A DNA stretch of 64,000 nucleotides, from the NCBI RefSeq assembly GCF_900091475.1, contig NZ_FMIB01000002.1, positions 1,488,001 to 1,552,000 on the forward strand, in the 5' to 3' direction. Positions 57,791 through 64,000 of this stretch are shown in pieces. The notes beneath the pieces were generated by a model. The model was not told where the DNA came from, did not search any database, and saw only the letters and a list, made by a program, of their open reading frames with translations. The stretch is from Micromonospora chersina (GTDB lineage: Bacteria > Actinomycetota > Actinomycetes > Mycobacteriales > Micromonosporaceae). Both the position numbers and the translations under genes were made by a program. Each line of letters starts with the position of its first letter. The first letter of the stretch is position 1.

Positions 57791-59791
57791 ATGCCTGAGC
57801 GGGTAGTCACGGAGCCACGAGACCGGGGACCTGCCGTCCTCGCGCCGGCCCAGTTCGGCGGCTATCCCGGCCCGGTGCGGGAGGCGGTCAAGGGCAACAC
57901 ACTGTGGCGGCTGCTGCGCACCACCGACGCGAAGTTGATCGGCCTGCTCTACCTGGTCACGTCCTTCGCGTGGTTCATCGTCGGCGGGGTCATGGCCATG
58001 CTCATCCGGGCGGAGCTGGGCCAGCCCGGGATGCAGTTCCTCTCCCCCGAGCAGTACAACCAGCTGTTCACCATGCACGGCACGATCATGCTGCTGCTCT
58101 TCGCGACGCCGATGGTGTTCGGCTTCGGCAACTACATCGTGCCGTTGCAGATCGGCGCGCCGGATGTGGCGTTCCCCCGGCTCAACGCCTTCGCCTACTG
58201 GCTCTACCTCTTCGGGGGCCTGATCGCCGGGGCCGGGTTCTTCACCCCGCAGGGCGCGGCGGACTTCGGCTGGACCGCGTACACCCCGCTCAGCACCGCG
58301 CAGCACAGCCCTGGCGTCGGCGGGAACATGTGGGTGGTCGGCCTGGCGCTCTCCGGCCTCGGCACGATCCTCGGGGCGGTCAACCTGATCACCACGATCC
58401 TGACCCTGCGGGCACCCGGCATGACCATGTTCCGGATGCCGATCTTCACGTGGAACCTGCTGCTCACCAGCGTCCTGGTGATCTTCGTGTTTCCGCTGCT
58501 GGCCGCCGCGCTGTTCGCGCTCGCCTCGGACCGGATCCTGCACTCGCACGTCTACGACCCGACCACCGCCGGGCCGATGCTCTGGCAGCACCTCTTCTGG
58601 TTCTTCGGCCATCCCGAGGTCTACATCATCGCGCTGCCGTTCTTCGGCATCATCACCGAGATCATCCCGGTCTTCTCCCGCAAGCCGATCTTCGGTTACA
58701 CGGGTCTGGTGCTCGCCACCATCGCGATCACCATCCTGTCGATGACCGTCTGGGCGCACCACATGTTCGCCACCGGTCAGGTGCTGCTGCCGTTCTTCAG
58801 CATCCTCAGCTACCTCATCGCGGTGCCGACGGGCGTGAAGTTCTTCAACTGGATCGGCACCATGTGGAAGGGCCAGATCACCTTCGAGACGCCGATGCTC
58901 TTCGCCGTCGGCTTCCTCGTCACGTTCCTGCTCGGCGGCCTGACCGGCGTCCTGCTGGCCAGCCCGCCGGCCGACTTCCACGTCACCGACACCTATTTCG
59001 TGGTGGCGCACTTCCACTACGTACTCTTCGGCACCATCGTCTTCGCCGCGTTCGGCGGGCTCTACTTCTGGTTCCCGAAGATGACGGGACGGCTGCTCGA
59101 CGAGCGGCTCGGCAAGATGCACTTCTGGACCATGTTCATCGGGTTCCACGCCACCTTCCTGGTCCAGCACTGGCTGGGCGCCGAGGGCATGCCCCGCCGG
59201 TACGCCGACTACCTGCCCGGCGACGGCTTCACCAACCTCAACGTGATCTCCACCCTCGGCTCCTTCCTGCTCGGCGCGTCGACACTCTTCGTGATCTACA
59301 ACATCTGGAAGTCCTGGCGGTACGGCGCCAAGGTCACTGTCGACGACCCGTGGGGCTTCGGTAACTCGCTGGAGTGGGCCACCACCTGCCCGCCGCCGCT
59401 GCGCAACTTCGACCGGATGCCGCGGATCCGCTCCGAGCGCCCGGCCTTCGACCTGAAGTACGGCCCGCTCGTCGCCGACCTCGGCCGGGACCTGCCGCAG
59501 CGCACCACCAAGCCCCCGCAGCACTTCGCCGAGGAGTTGCGCCGCGAGCGGCACGTCCCCGAGTCGCCGGCCGCCGAGGGCGCGCACGGCGCCCGTGGGG
59601 CCGTCGAGTACCAGCCCGCCCCGCAGTCGGGTGCCCGGCCGGTCGAGGTGCCGGAGCCGGAGGAGGTGCGCCGGCCCAGCTTCGAGGAGACCGACGAGCC
59701 GGAGGACACCCAGTTCGGTCCGCAACGCAGCAGGCCGACGAACCCCCGCTGGGAACACCCCCGCGGGCACGGGGACAGCACGGAGAACTGA
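57791..59791 (+). CDS. ctaD: Cytochrome c oxidase subunit I
   Basis: A 666-residue haem-copper oxidase subunit with twelve membrane helices. Haem and copper ligands are seen in [33 protein letters not shown] (CuB histidine and cross-linked tyrosine region), [12 protein letters not shown] and [13 protein letters not shown]. It pumps protons while reducing oxygen. The last 100 residues are an unusual acidic and proline-rich cytoplasmic tail (about 565-666), longer than in standard CtaD. It stands alone without ctaC or ctaE nearby and has a sigma-B/F-type promoter, so it may be a stress-induced paralogue. Confidence 0.95.
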   Translation: MPERVVTEPRDRGPAVLAPAQFGGYPGPVREAVKGNTLWRLLRTTDAKLIGLLYLVTSFAWFIVGGVMAMLIRAELGQPGMQFLSPEQYNQLFTMHGTIMLLLFATPMVFGFGNYIVPLQIGAPDVAFPRLNAFAYWLYLFGGLIAGAGFFTPQGAADFGWTAYTPLSTAQHSPGVGGNMWVVGLALSGLGTILGAVNLITTILTLRAPGMTMFRMPIFTWNLLLTSVLVIFVFPLLAAALFALASDRILHSHVYDPTTAGPMLWQHLFWFFGHPEVYIIALPFFGIITEIIPVFSRKPIFGYTGLVLATIAITILSMTVWAHHMFATGQVLLPFFSILSYLIAVPTGVKFFNWIGTMWKGQITFETPMLFAVGFLVTFLLGGLTGVLLASPPADFHVTDTYFVVAHFHYVLFGTIVFAAFGGLYFWFPKMTGRLLDERLGKMHFWTMFIGFHATFLVQHWLGAEGMPRRYADYLPGDGFTNLNVISTLGSFLLGASTLFVIYNIWKSWRYGAKVTVDDPWGFGNSLEWATTCPPPLRNFDRMPRIRSERPAFDLKYGPLVADLGRDLPQRTTKPPQHFAEELRRERHVPESPAAEGAHGARGAVEYQPAPQSGARPVEVPEPEEVRRPSFEETDEPEDTQFGPQRSRPTNPRWEHPRGHGDSTEN

Positions 59792-59803
59792 CCGGACGGC
59801 ACC

Positions 59804-59841
59804 GCGGAGGGGCCGGCGCCGTCGGGCGCCGGCCCCTCCGC
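59804..59841 (+). terminator. Hairpin terminator after ctaD
   Basis: GCGGAGGGGCCGGCGCC (59804-59820) and its complement (59825-59841) form a perfect 17-bp stem with a GTCG loop. Confidence 0.88.
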
Positions 59842-59887
59842 TCGGGTACGCGCGCACCGCCCGCCACGTCCTCCCTCGGATACGGCG

Positions 59888-59921
59888 CCGCGCCGGCCCC
59901 TGTGGACGGGAGCCGGCGCGG
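59888..59921 (-). terminator. Hairpin terminator after the sigma factor gene
   Basis: CCGCGCCGGC (59888-59897) pairs with GCCGGCGCGG (59912-59921) 10 bp after the sigma gene's stop. Confidence 0.75.
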
Positions 59922-59931
59922 TCCGGACCGG

Positions 59932-61065
59932 TCAGTCGGCGGCGGGCAGGCCGGCCGCGGCGAGCGAGCGGCGCACCGCGGGCTGCACCCGGGTCAGCCG
60001 CAGCGGCACCCCGGTACGCGCGGCGGCGTCCCGGCCGGCCATCAGCGCGGCGATCCCGCCGGCGTCGAAGCCGCCCGCGCCCACGAGGTCGACCACCACC
60101 TCGCGGGGCTGCCCCGTGACCGCCTCCAGCATGGCCTTGCGGAGCTGGTCGGCACCGTCCCGGTCGACCTCTCCCCCGACCTCGACGACCACCCGGTCGC
60201 CGTTCTGCCGCACCGAGATCCGCGCCTTGGCCGGCTCGGACTCGGCCGCGCCGTTCTGCCAGGGCGGCGGGGCGTCGGCGAGCATGGCCTGGCGCAGCCA
60301 GGTCAGCGCCCGGGACAGCAGCCGGGACACGTGCATCTGCGAGATGCCGAACCGGGCCGCGATCTCCGCCTGGGTCTGGTTGCCGTAGAAGCGCATGGCG
60401 AGGATCCGCCGCTCGCGCCAGGGCAGCCGGTGCAGCAGGCCGCTGACCGTGACCCGGTCGTCGACCGACTCCAGGGCGTTGTCCGACTCGCCCACCAGGT
60501 CGCCGAACTCGGCGGAGCTCTCCCCGCCGACCGGCGCGTTGAGCGAGGCCGGGCTGTAGCCGGCGGCCGACTCCAGCGCGGCGAGGATCTCCTCCTCCGG
60601 CGTCTCCAGCCGCTCCGCCAGCTCGGCCACCGTGGGCGCCCGGGACAGCTCGCTGGTCAGCGCCGCGGTCGCCTGCCCGACCTCCAGGATCAGGTCGCGC
60701 AGCCGGCGCGGCACGTGCACACCCCAGGTGCGGTCCCGGAAGTGCCGTTTGATCTCGCCGACGATGGTGATGGCCGCGTACGCGGTGAACGAGCCCCGCT
60801 CGGGGTCGTACCGGTCGACGGCGTTGACCAGGCCGAGGCGGGCCACCTGCTCCAGATCCTCCAGCGGTTCCCCGCGGCCCCGGTAACGGCGGGCCAGCCG
60901 GCCGGCGAAGGGCAGCGCGAAGCGGACCAGGTCGTCCCGCGCCTCCTGCCGCCGCTCCGGTGGCAGGCCGGCGATCCGTGCCGCGTACGCCAGCGCCGCC
61001 GCGTCGAGGTCCTCCAGGCCCCGTTCGGTGGGTGGTGGTGTGGTTGTGGTGGTCTGTCCGAACAT
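59932..61065 (-). CDS. SigB/SigF/SigG-type sigma factor with C-terminal STAS domain
   Basis: A 377-residue fusion. Sigma region 2 (about 54-100) reads EPLEDLEQVARLGLVNAVDR, YDPERGSFTAYAAITIVGEI and KRHFRDRTWGVHVPRRLRDL, the SigB/F/G form. Region 3 follows, then region 4 (about 200-257) with LPWRERRILAMRFYGNQTQA and EIAARFGISQMHVSRLLSRA. Residues 278-377 are a STAS (anti-anti-sigma) fold: RISVRQNGDRVVVEVGGEVD, VVVDLVGAGGFDAGGIAALM. The DSSG serine site is DAGG here, so it cannot be phosphorylated in the standard way. Such a cis fusion of sigma and antagonist-binding folds is uncommon. GAGGGAGG precedes the ATG. Confidence 0.9.
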   Translation of the reverse strand: MFGQTTTTTPPPTERGLEDLDAAALAYAARIAGLPPERRQEARDDLVRFALPFAGRLARRYRGRGEPLEDLEQVARLGLVNAVDRYDPERGSFTAYAAITIVGEIKRHFRDRTWGVHVPRRLRDLILEVGQATAALTSELSRAPTVAELAERLETPEEEILAALESAAGYSPASLNAPVGGESSAEFGDLVGESDNALESVDDRVTVSGLLHRLPWRERRILAMRFYGNQTQAEIAARFGISQMHVSRLLSRALTWLRQAMLADAPPPWQNGAAESEPAKARISVRQNGDRVVVEVGGEVDRDGADQLRKAMLEAVTGQPREVVVDLVGAGGFDAGGIAALMAGRDAAARTGVPLRLTRVQPAVRRSLAAAGLPAAD

Positions 61066-61220
61066 CCGCGCCTCCCTCAGGAAGGTCCCCCGCCCGGATC
61101 GGAACCGGTCGTGCGCGTGGTCGGGCCACGCACCGGGCCGGAAGTTGGGTTACGTGACGGAACGCCGGAAGCGGCGGCCGCCCGCCGCACGGCGTCGTGG
61201 GCCGTTCCGCGGCGAGCGGT

Positions 61221-61245
61221 GTTCCCGCTCCGTAGGTACTCAATC
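61221..61245 (-). promoter_or_regulatory. Weak sigma-B/F-type promoter candidate for the sigma gene
   Basis: On the minus strand: GATT, 15 nt, GGGAAC, 155 bp before the sigma factor ATG. It matches the class only in part, but is placed to allow autoregulation. Confidence 0.3.
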
Positions 61246-61281
61246 ACGGACCGCAGGATCGCGAGGATGTTTCGCCAGGTT

Positions 61282-61300
61282 GGCCGGCGACCCGCCGGCC
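61282..61300 (-). terminator. Short hairpin after the gene at 61308
   Basis: GGCCGGCG (61282-61289) and CGCCGGCC (61293-61300) form a tight stem 7 bp after the stop. Confidence 0.55.
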
Positions 61301-61307
61301 GACCGCG

Positions 61308-62717
61308 TCAGGAGACCAGCAACCCCTGGTGGGCGCCCGCGTCGCGCAGCGCGGCGAGGGCCTCGGCCATCCCCAGGGGCGGCGGTACGGGCAGGTCGTA
61401 GGGCTGGTTGCGCAACACCTCCGTGGCACGTCGGGTGGCGACGGCGGCCACCGGGTAGCCGCGCGCCGAGCCCCGGTCGAGGGCCCGCCGGCGGCGGCCG
61501 AACCCGGCCACCGCGAGCCACTGCGGGAGGCCCGCGACGGCCGGCGAGCGGACGCCGGGCGGCTCGGGCAGCACGTCCACCGAGCTGAACGGCTCGCTGC
61601 CGGCGAGCCACCACTCGACCCCCTGCACCCGCCGGCGGGTCGCGTTCTCGCACCAGTAGGGCACCAGCCCGGCCCGGACCACCTGCCAGGGGTCGAGCAG
61701 CCGTCCGCACTCGACCACCAGGCGGTCACCGGTCTTGCCGGCCCCGCGCAGCCAGCGCCGGTACAGGTCGGCGGTCGCCGCGCTCAGCGCGTCCGGCTGC
61801 GGGACGACGATCCGGTGCAGCGGGTGTCCGTGCCGGCCGCCCCACTCCCGGGCGTCGTGTTCGAAACCGGACTCCACGCCGTTCTCGGCGAAAGCCGCCG
61901 GCGAGGTGACGTCCGGCGGCGCCCACCGCGCCCCGTCACCGCCGGTCGAGCGGAGCACCTGGCGCAGCGCGTGGGCGTCCGGGTGGAAGTCGACCGGGTC
62001 CAGCCCGCTGGCCGGGGAGCCGACCTGGAAGCTGTGCCCGGTCCCGTCGTCCCGTACCGGCCAGGTGCGCGCGTCGTGCAGCAGCAGCACCGGCGCCCCG
62101 GGCTCCAGCCCCTCGGCCAGGAACCGGGCGTACGCCGCGGGCAGCGCGCGCCAGCGCAGCGCGAGGCTCACCAGGGCGCCCGCCGACGCGCCCCGGCTGG
62201 CCGGGCAGTGCACCTGCCGGACGTGCACGCGGGCGTTGCCGGCGAGGAGCCGTCCGGCGAGCGCCGCCCCGTGGTCGAGCGCGGCGTCCGGGCGGTCCAC
62301 CGCGCCCCGGGTCCAGTGGGCGGCCACCTCGAACCCGGCGGGCAGCCAGGGCACCCCGAGCGCCACCGCCAGGTGGGCCGCCGCGCCGTGCGGCGAGCCG
62401 AACACCGCTCCGGGCCAGCGGCGGGCCGGGTACTGGCCGACGAACCAGCCGGCGACCCGTTCGAGGTCCACCTCGGCGACCTCGGCGGGGGTGAGGGCGG
62501 CCCGGGCGGCGGCGCGCGCCGCGGCGGCGCGGCGGACCGGCTCCGGGGCGCCGGTGAAGCGGGACAGCGGGCCCGGGTGGCCGAGGTCGCCGCAGTCGTC
62601 GCCGCGCAGCGCCCGGGCCGTCACGGCGACCAGGAGGCGGGCGGCGCTGCCGGGCGCCACCACCCGGTCGCCGCCCATCGCACCGTCGGCGGACTGCCCC
62701 ACGGGCACCTTCCGCAC
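61308..62717 (-). CDS. Large hypothetical protein
   Basis: A protein of about 469 residues that I do not recognise as a named family. Ordered segments include VDLERVAGWFVGQYPARRWP near residue 100, GSPHGAAAHLAVALGVPWLP, RVHVRQVHCPASRGASAGAL, LEPGAPVLLLHDARTWPVRD and WLRGAGKTGDRLVVECGRLL near 350. The repeated small-hydrophobic blocks suggest a Rossmann-like two-domain enzyme. The start is uncertain: GTG at 62717 (AAGGTGGGG upstream) or ATG at 62678. A sigma-B/F-type promoter ends 39 bp before 62717, which favours the longer form. It is transcribed towards the sigma gene and has its own hairpin. Confidence 0.65.
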   Translation of the reverse strand: MRKVPVGQSADGAMGGDRVVAPGSAARLLVAVTARALRGDDCGDLGHPGPLSRFTGAPEPVRRAAAARAAARAALTPAEVAEVDLERVAGWFVGQYPARRWPGAVFGSPHGAAAHLAVALGVPWLPAGFEVAAHWTRGAVDRPDAALDHGAALAGRLLAGNARVHVRQVHCPASRGASAGALVSLALRWRALPAAYARFLAEGLEPGAPVLLLHDARTWPVRDDGTGHSFQVGSPASGLDPVDFHPDAHALRQVLRSTGGDGARWAPPDVTSPAAFAENGVESGFEHDAREWGGRHGHPLHRIVVPQPDALSAATADLYRRWLRGAGKTGDRLVVECGRLLDPWQVVRAGLVPYWCENATRRRVQGVEWWLAGSEPFSSVDVLPEPPGVRSPAVAGLPQWLAVAGFGRRRRALDRGSARGYPVAAVATRRATEVLRNQPYDLPVPPPLGMAEALAALRDAGAHQGLLVS

Positions 62718-62756
62718 CGACCCCACCTTGCCTCGTTCGCTCACCACGCGGCCCGG

Positions 62757-62782
62757 CTTCCCGTCCCTCTGGGGTCTAAACG
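62757..62782 (-). promoter_or_regulatory. Sigma-B/F-type promoter for the gene at 61308
   Basis: On the minus strand: CGTTT, 15 nt, GGGAAG. The -10 is the GGGAA variant. Confidence 0.45.
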
Positions 62783-62887
62783 GGGCATCCCCCCACGGGT
62801 CGGGCCAATCACCGGGCGGACGGCGGCACCGCGCGCCGCACGCACGGCCACCGTTCCGCCGCCCCCCGCCCACCGGCAACCAGAGGC

Positions 62888-62948
62888 GTCGATCATGAAG
62901 TTAGCGCCCTGGAAGTCGCTTTCCAGAGGCGCTAACGTCATGATCGAC
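62888..62948. repeat. Intergenic palindrome (GATCATGAAGTT type), copy 2
   Basis: A 21-bp stem with one mismatch: 62888-62908 (GTCGATCATGAAGTTAGCGC and one more base) against 62928-62948. CTGGAA/TTCCAG forms an inner stem at 62909-62926. The first arm matches the copy at 32918 over GATCATGAAGTT and the GCG beyond. Here it lies between two genes on the same strand. Confidence 0.8.
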
Positions 62949-62963
62949 TGGCGTGCGGGTGGG

Positions 62964-64000
62964 CTAGAGCAGGTCCTCCGCCTCCACGGCGGTTCCGGTG
63001 TCCAGGACCCGTTCGCGTACCCGGCGGGCCGCGTCGCCGTCGGCGAACAGGCCGCGCAGGTCGGCCAGGGCCGGCTCGGGCGGATCCAGCGGGACCGCCG
63101 GGTCGACCACGGCCTCCAGCACGCTGGGCCGGTCCGCGGCGAGCACCTCGTCCCAGGCGGGACCGACCAGGTCGGGGCGGTCCACGCGCACCCCGTGCAG
63201 GCCCAGCAGCCGGGCCCAGCCGGCGTACGGCACGTCGGGCCGCCGGTCGGCGAACGCGCCGGGCGGGCGGCCGCCGCCCATCCCGGACTGGTCGCGGTTG
63301 TTCAGCACCAGCACCACGAGCCGGGGATCCCGCCACTCCTGCCAGTGGTGCGCCACGGTGATCAGCTCGGCCAGCCCGTTGAGCTGCATGGCCCCGTCGC
63401 CGAGCAGCGCGATCACCGGCTCGTCCGGGCGGGCCAGCTTCGCGGCCACCGCGTACGGCAGGCCGCAGCCCATCGAGCCGAGCGTGCCGCAGAGCTGGGC
63501 CCGGACGCCCGGCGGCAGTTCCAGGTGCCGGGCGTACCAGTAGATGACCGAGCCGACGTCCACCGCGAGCGAGCCGCGGCGCGGCACCCGCGTGGAGAGT
63601 TCCTGCAGCACCAGCTGTGGGTTGATCGGCTCGGCGGGGGCGGCCGCCCGCTCGGCGGCGGCCTCGCGCCACCTGTCGACCGAACTCTCCACCACGCCCC
63701 GCCACCGGGCGTTGGGCCGGTCCGGCACCCGGGCCAGCAGCGCGCGCAGCGTCTCCGCGGCGTCGCCCACCAGGGGCACGTCCACGGGGTACCGGGTGCC
63801 GATGCGCCGGCCGTCGATGTCGATCTGGACCGTGCGGACCTGACCGGGCATGGGGAACCAGTCCGTCCACGGGTCGTTGGTGCCGACCATGAGCAGGGTG
63901 TCGCAGCCGCCCATGAGCTGCGCGGCGGCCGTGGTGCCGACCTCGCCGAGCACGCCGGTGTGGAACGGCAGTCGCTCGTCCAGCACCGGCTTGCCCAGCA
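62964..64000 (-). CDS. Thiamine-pyrophosphate-dependent enzyme (pyruvate oxidase/acetolactate synthase-like), 5' end cut off
   Basis: The frame enters from the right edge with LGKPVLDERLPFHTGVLGEV and continues 345 residues to a TAG. The middle (FAD/NAD-fold) domain has CDTLLMVGTNDPWTDWFP, and the TPP domain has ALLGDGAMQLNGLAELITVA, then VVLVLNNRDQSGMGGG, the GDG...NN metal/TPP motif. QLCGTLGSMGCGLPYAVAAK is also typical. Relatives include pyruvate dehydrogenase (quinone) PoxB and related decarboxylases; which one this is cannot be decided without the N-terminal part. Confidence 0.9.
   Translation of the reverse strand, partial: LGKPVLDERLPFHTGVLGEVGTTAAAQLMGGCDTLLMVGTNDPWTDWFPMPGQVRTVQIDIDGRRIGTRYPVDVPLVGDAAETLRALLARVPDRPNARWRGVVESSVDRWREAAAERAAAPAEPINPQLVLQELSTRVPRRGSLAVDVGSVIYWYARHLELPPGVRAQLCGTLGSMGCGLPYAVAAKLARPDEPVIALLGDGAMQLNGLAELITVAHHWQEWRDPRLVVLVLNNRDQSGMGGGRPPGAFADRRPDVPYAGWARLLGLHGVRVDRPDLVGPAWDEVLAADRPSVLEAVVDPAVPLDPPEPALADLRGLFADGDAARRVRERVLDTGTAVEAEDLL

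Overview
The window is very G+C-rich, gene-dense DNA from an actinobacterium. Mycothiol synthesis (mshC), two F420-type luciferase-like oxidoreductases, SecA2, GpgS, a SigB/F/G-type sigma factor, GAF-ANTAR and HATPase regulators, and many leaderless starts (TAnnnT, 6-7 nt, then ATG/GTG) all fit. The gene order metH / PAC2 / GntR / mshC / SCO1664 family / DUF3090 / histidine phosphatase / uppP and the style of the intergenic hairpins suggest Micromonosporaceae, probably Micromonospora. No rRNA, tRNA, CRISPR array, prophage or intact insertion sequence was seen.

Layout. 1-5.7 kb: a truncated GH15 glucoamylase/trehalase-like gene divergent from a secreted HNH nuclease with a DasR-like box between them, then an MBL hydrolase/DHFR-family pair divergent from an HxlR regulator across a near-perfect operator, then a deaminase/LLM oxidoreductase pair. 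5.8-15.5 kb: Lrp regulator, B12-dependent metH, PAC2, GntR, mshC, SCO1664-family kinase-like protein, DUF3090 and a histidine phosphatase. 15.5-16.4 kb: a long non-coding stretch with a possible small RNA and paired hairpins. 16.4-25.2 kb: secreted lytic-transglycosylase-like protein, LLM/uppP operon, aldo/keto reductase, M20 hydrolase, hemerythrin, LysR and small proteins. 25.1-27.7 kb: a ClpC-type unfoldase heading a three-gene operon. 28.4-32.9 kb: a four-gene operon built around an FtsK/SpoIIIE-type ATPase. 33-34.6 kb: a repeat-peptide gene coupled to a JmjC oxygenase. 34.9-47.4 kb: PIG-L, two DUF72, DUF2267, TetR/HXXEE with twin operators, a DksA-type zinc finger, a degenerate uridine kinase, twin winged-helix proteins, rhodanese plus cysteine dioxygenase, and GAF-ANTAR. 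47.6-56.3 kb: SecA2, an ABC exporter, and a Gfo/Idh, MDR, GpgS and GT4 sugar cluster. 56.4-64 kb: DUF4383, STAS-HATPase, ctaD, a sigma-STAS fusion and a partial TPP enzyme.

How the genes work together. The strongest new pattern is regulatory. Promoters of the sigma-B/F form (GTTT, 15-16 nt, GGGTA or GGGAA) sit 30-110 bp upstream of at least ten genes: hemerythrin, the clp operon, the repeat-peptide/JmjC operon, the DksA-type protein, DUF2231, GAF-ANTAR, DUF4383, STAS-HATPase, ctaD, and the gene at 61.3-62.7 kb. In the middle of the last group lies a sigma factor of exactly that class. It carries a C-terminal STAS domain that lacks the usual phosphorylatable serine. Three genes away is a STAS-HATPase fusion, also without that serine. 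I read this as a local stress regulon with a rewired partner-switching circuit.

Other candidates for undescribed systems are the FtsK-type operon with two coiled-coil/helical partners and a membrane protein, and the acidic repeat peptide encoded with a 2-oxoglutarate oxygenase. Several dispersed intergenic hairpins recur in the window.
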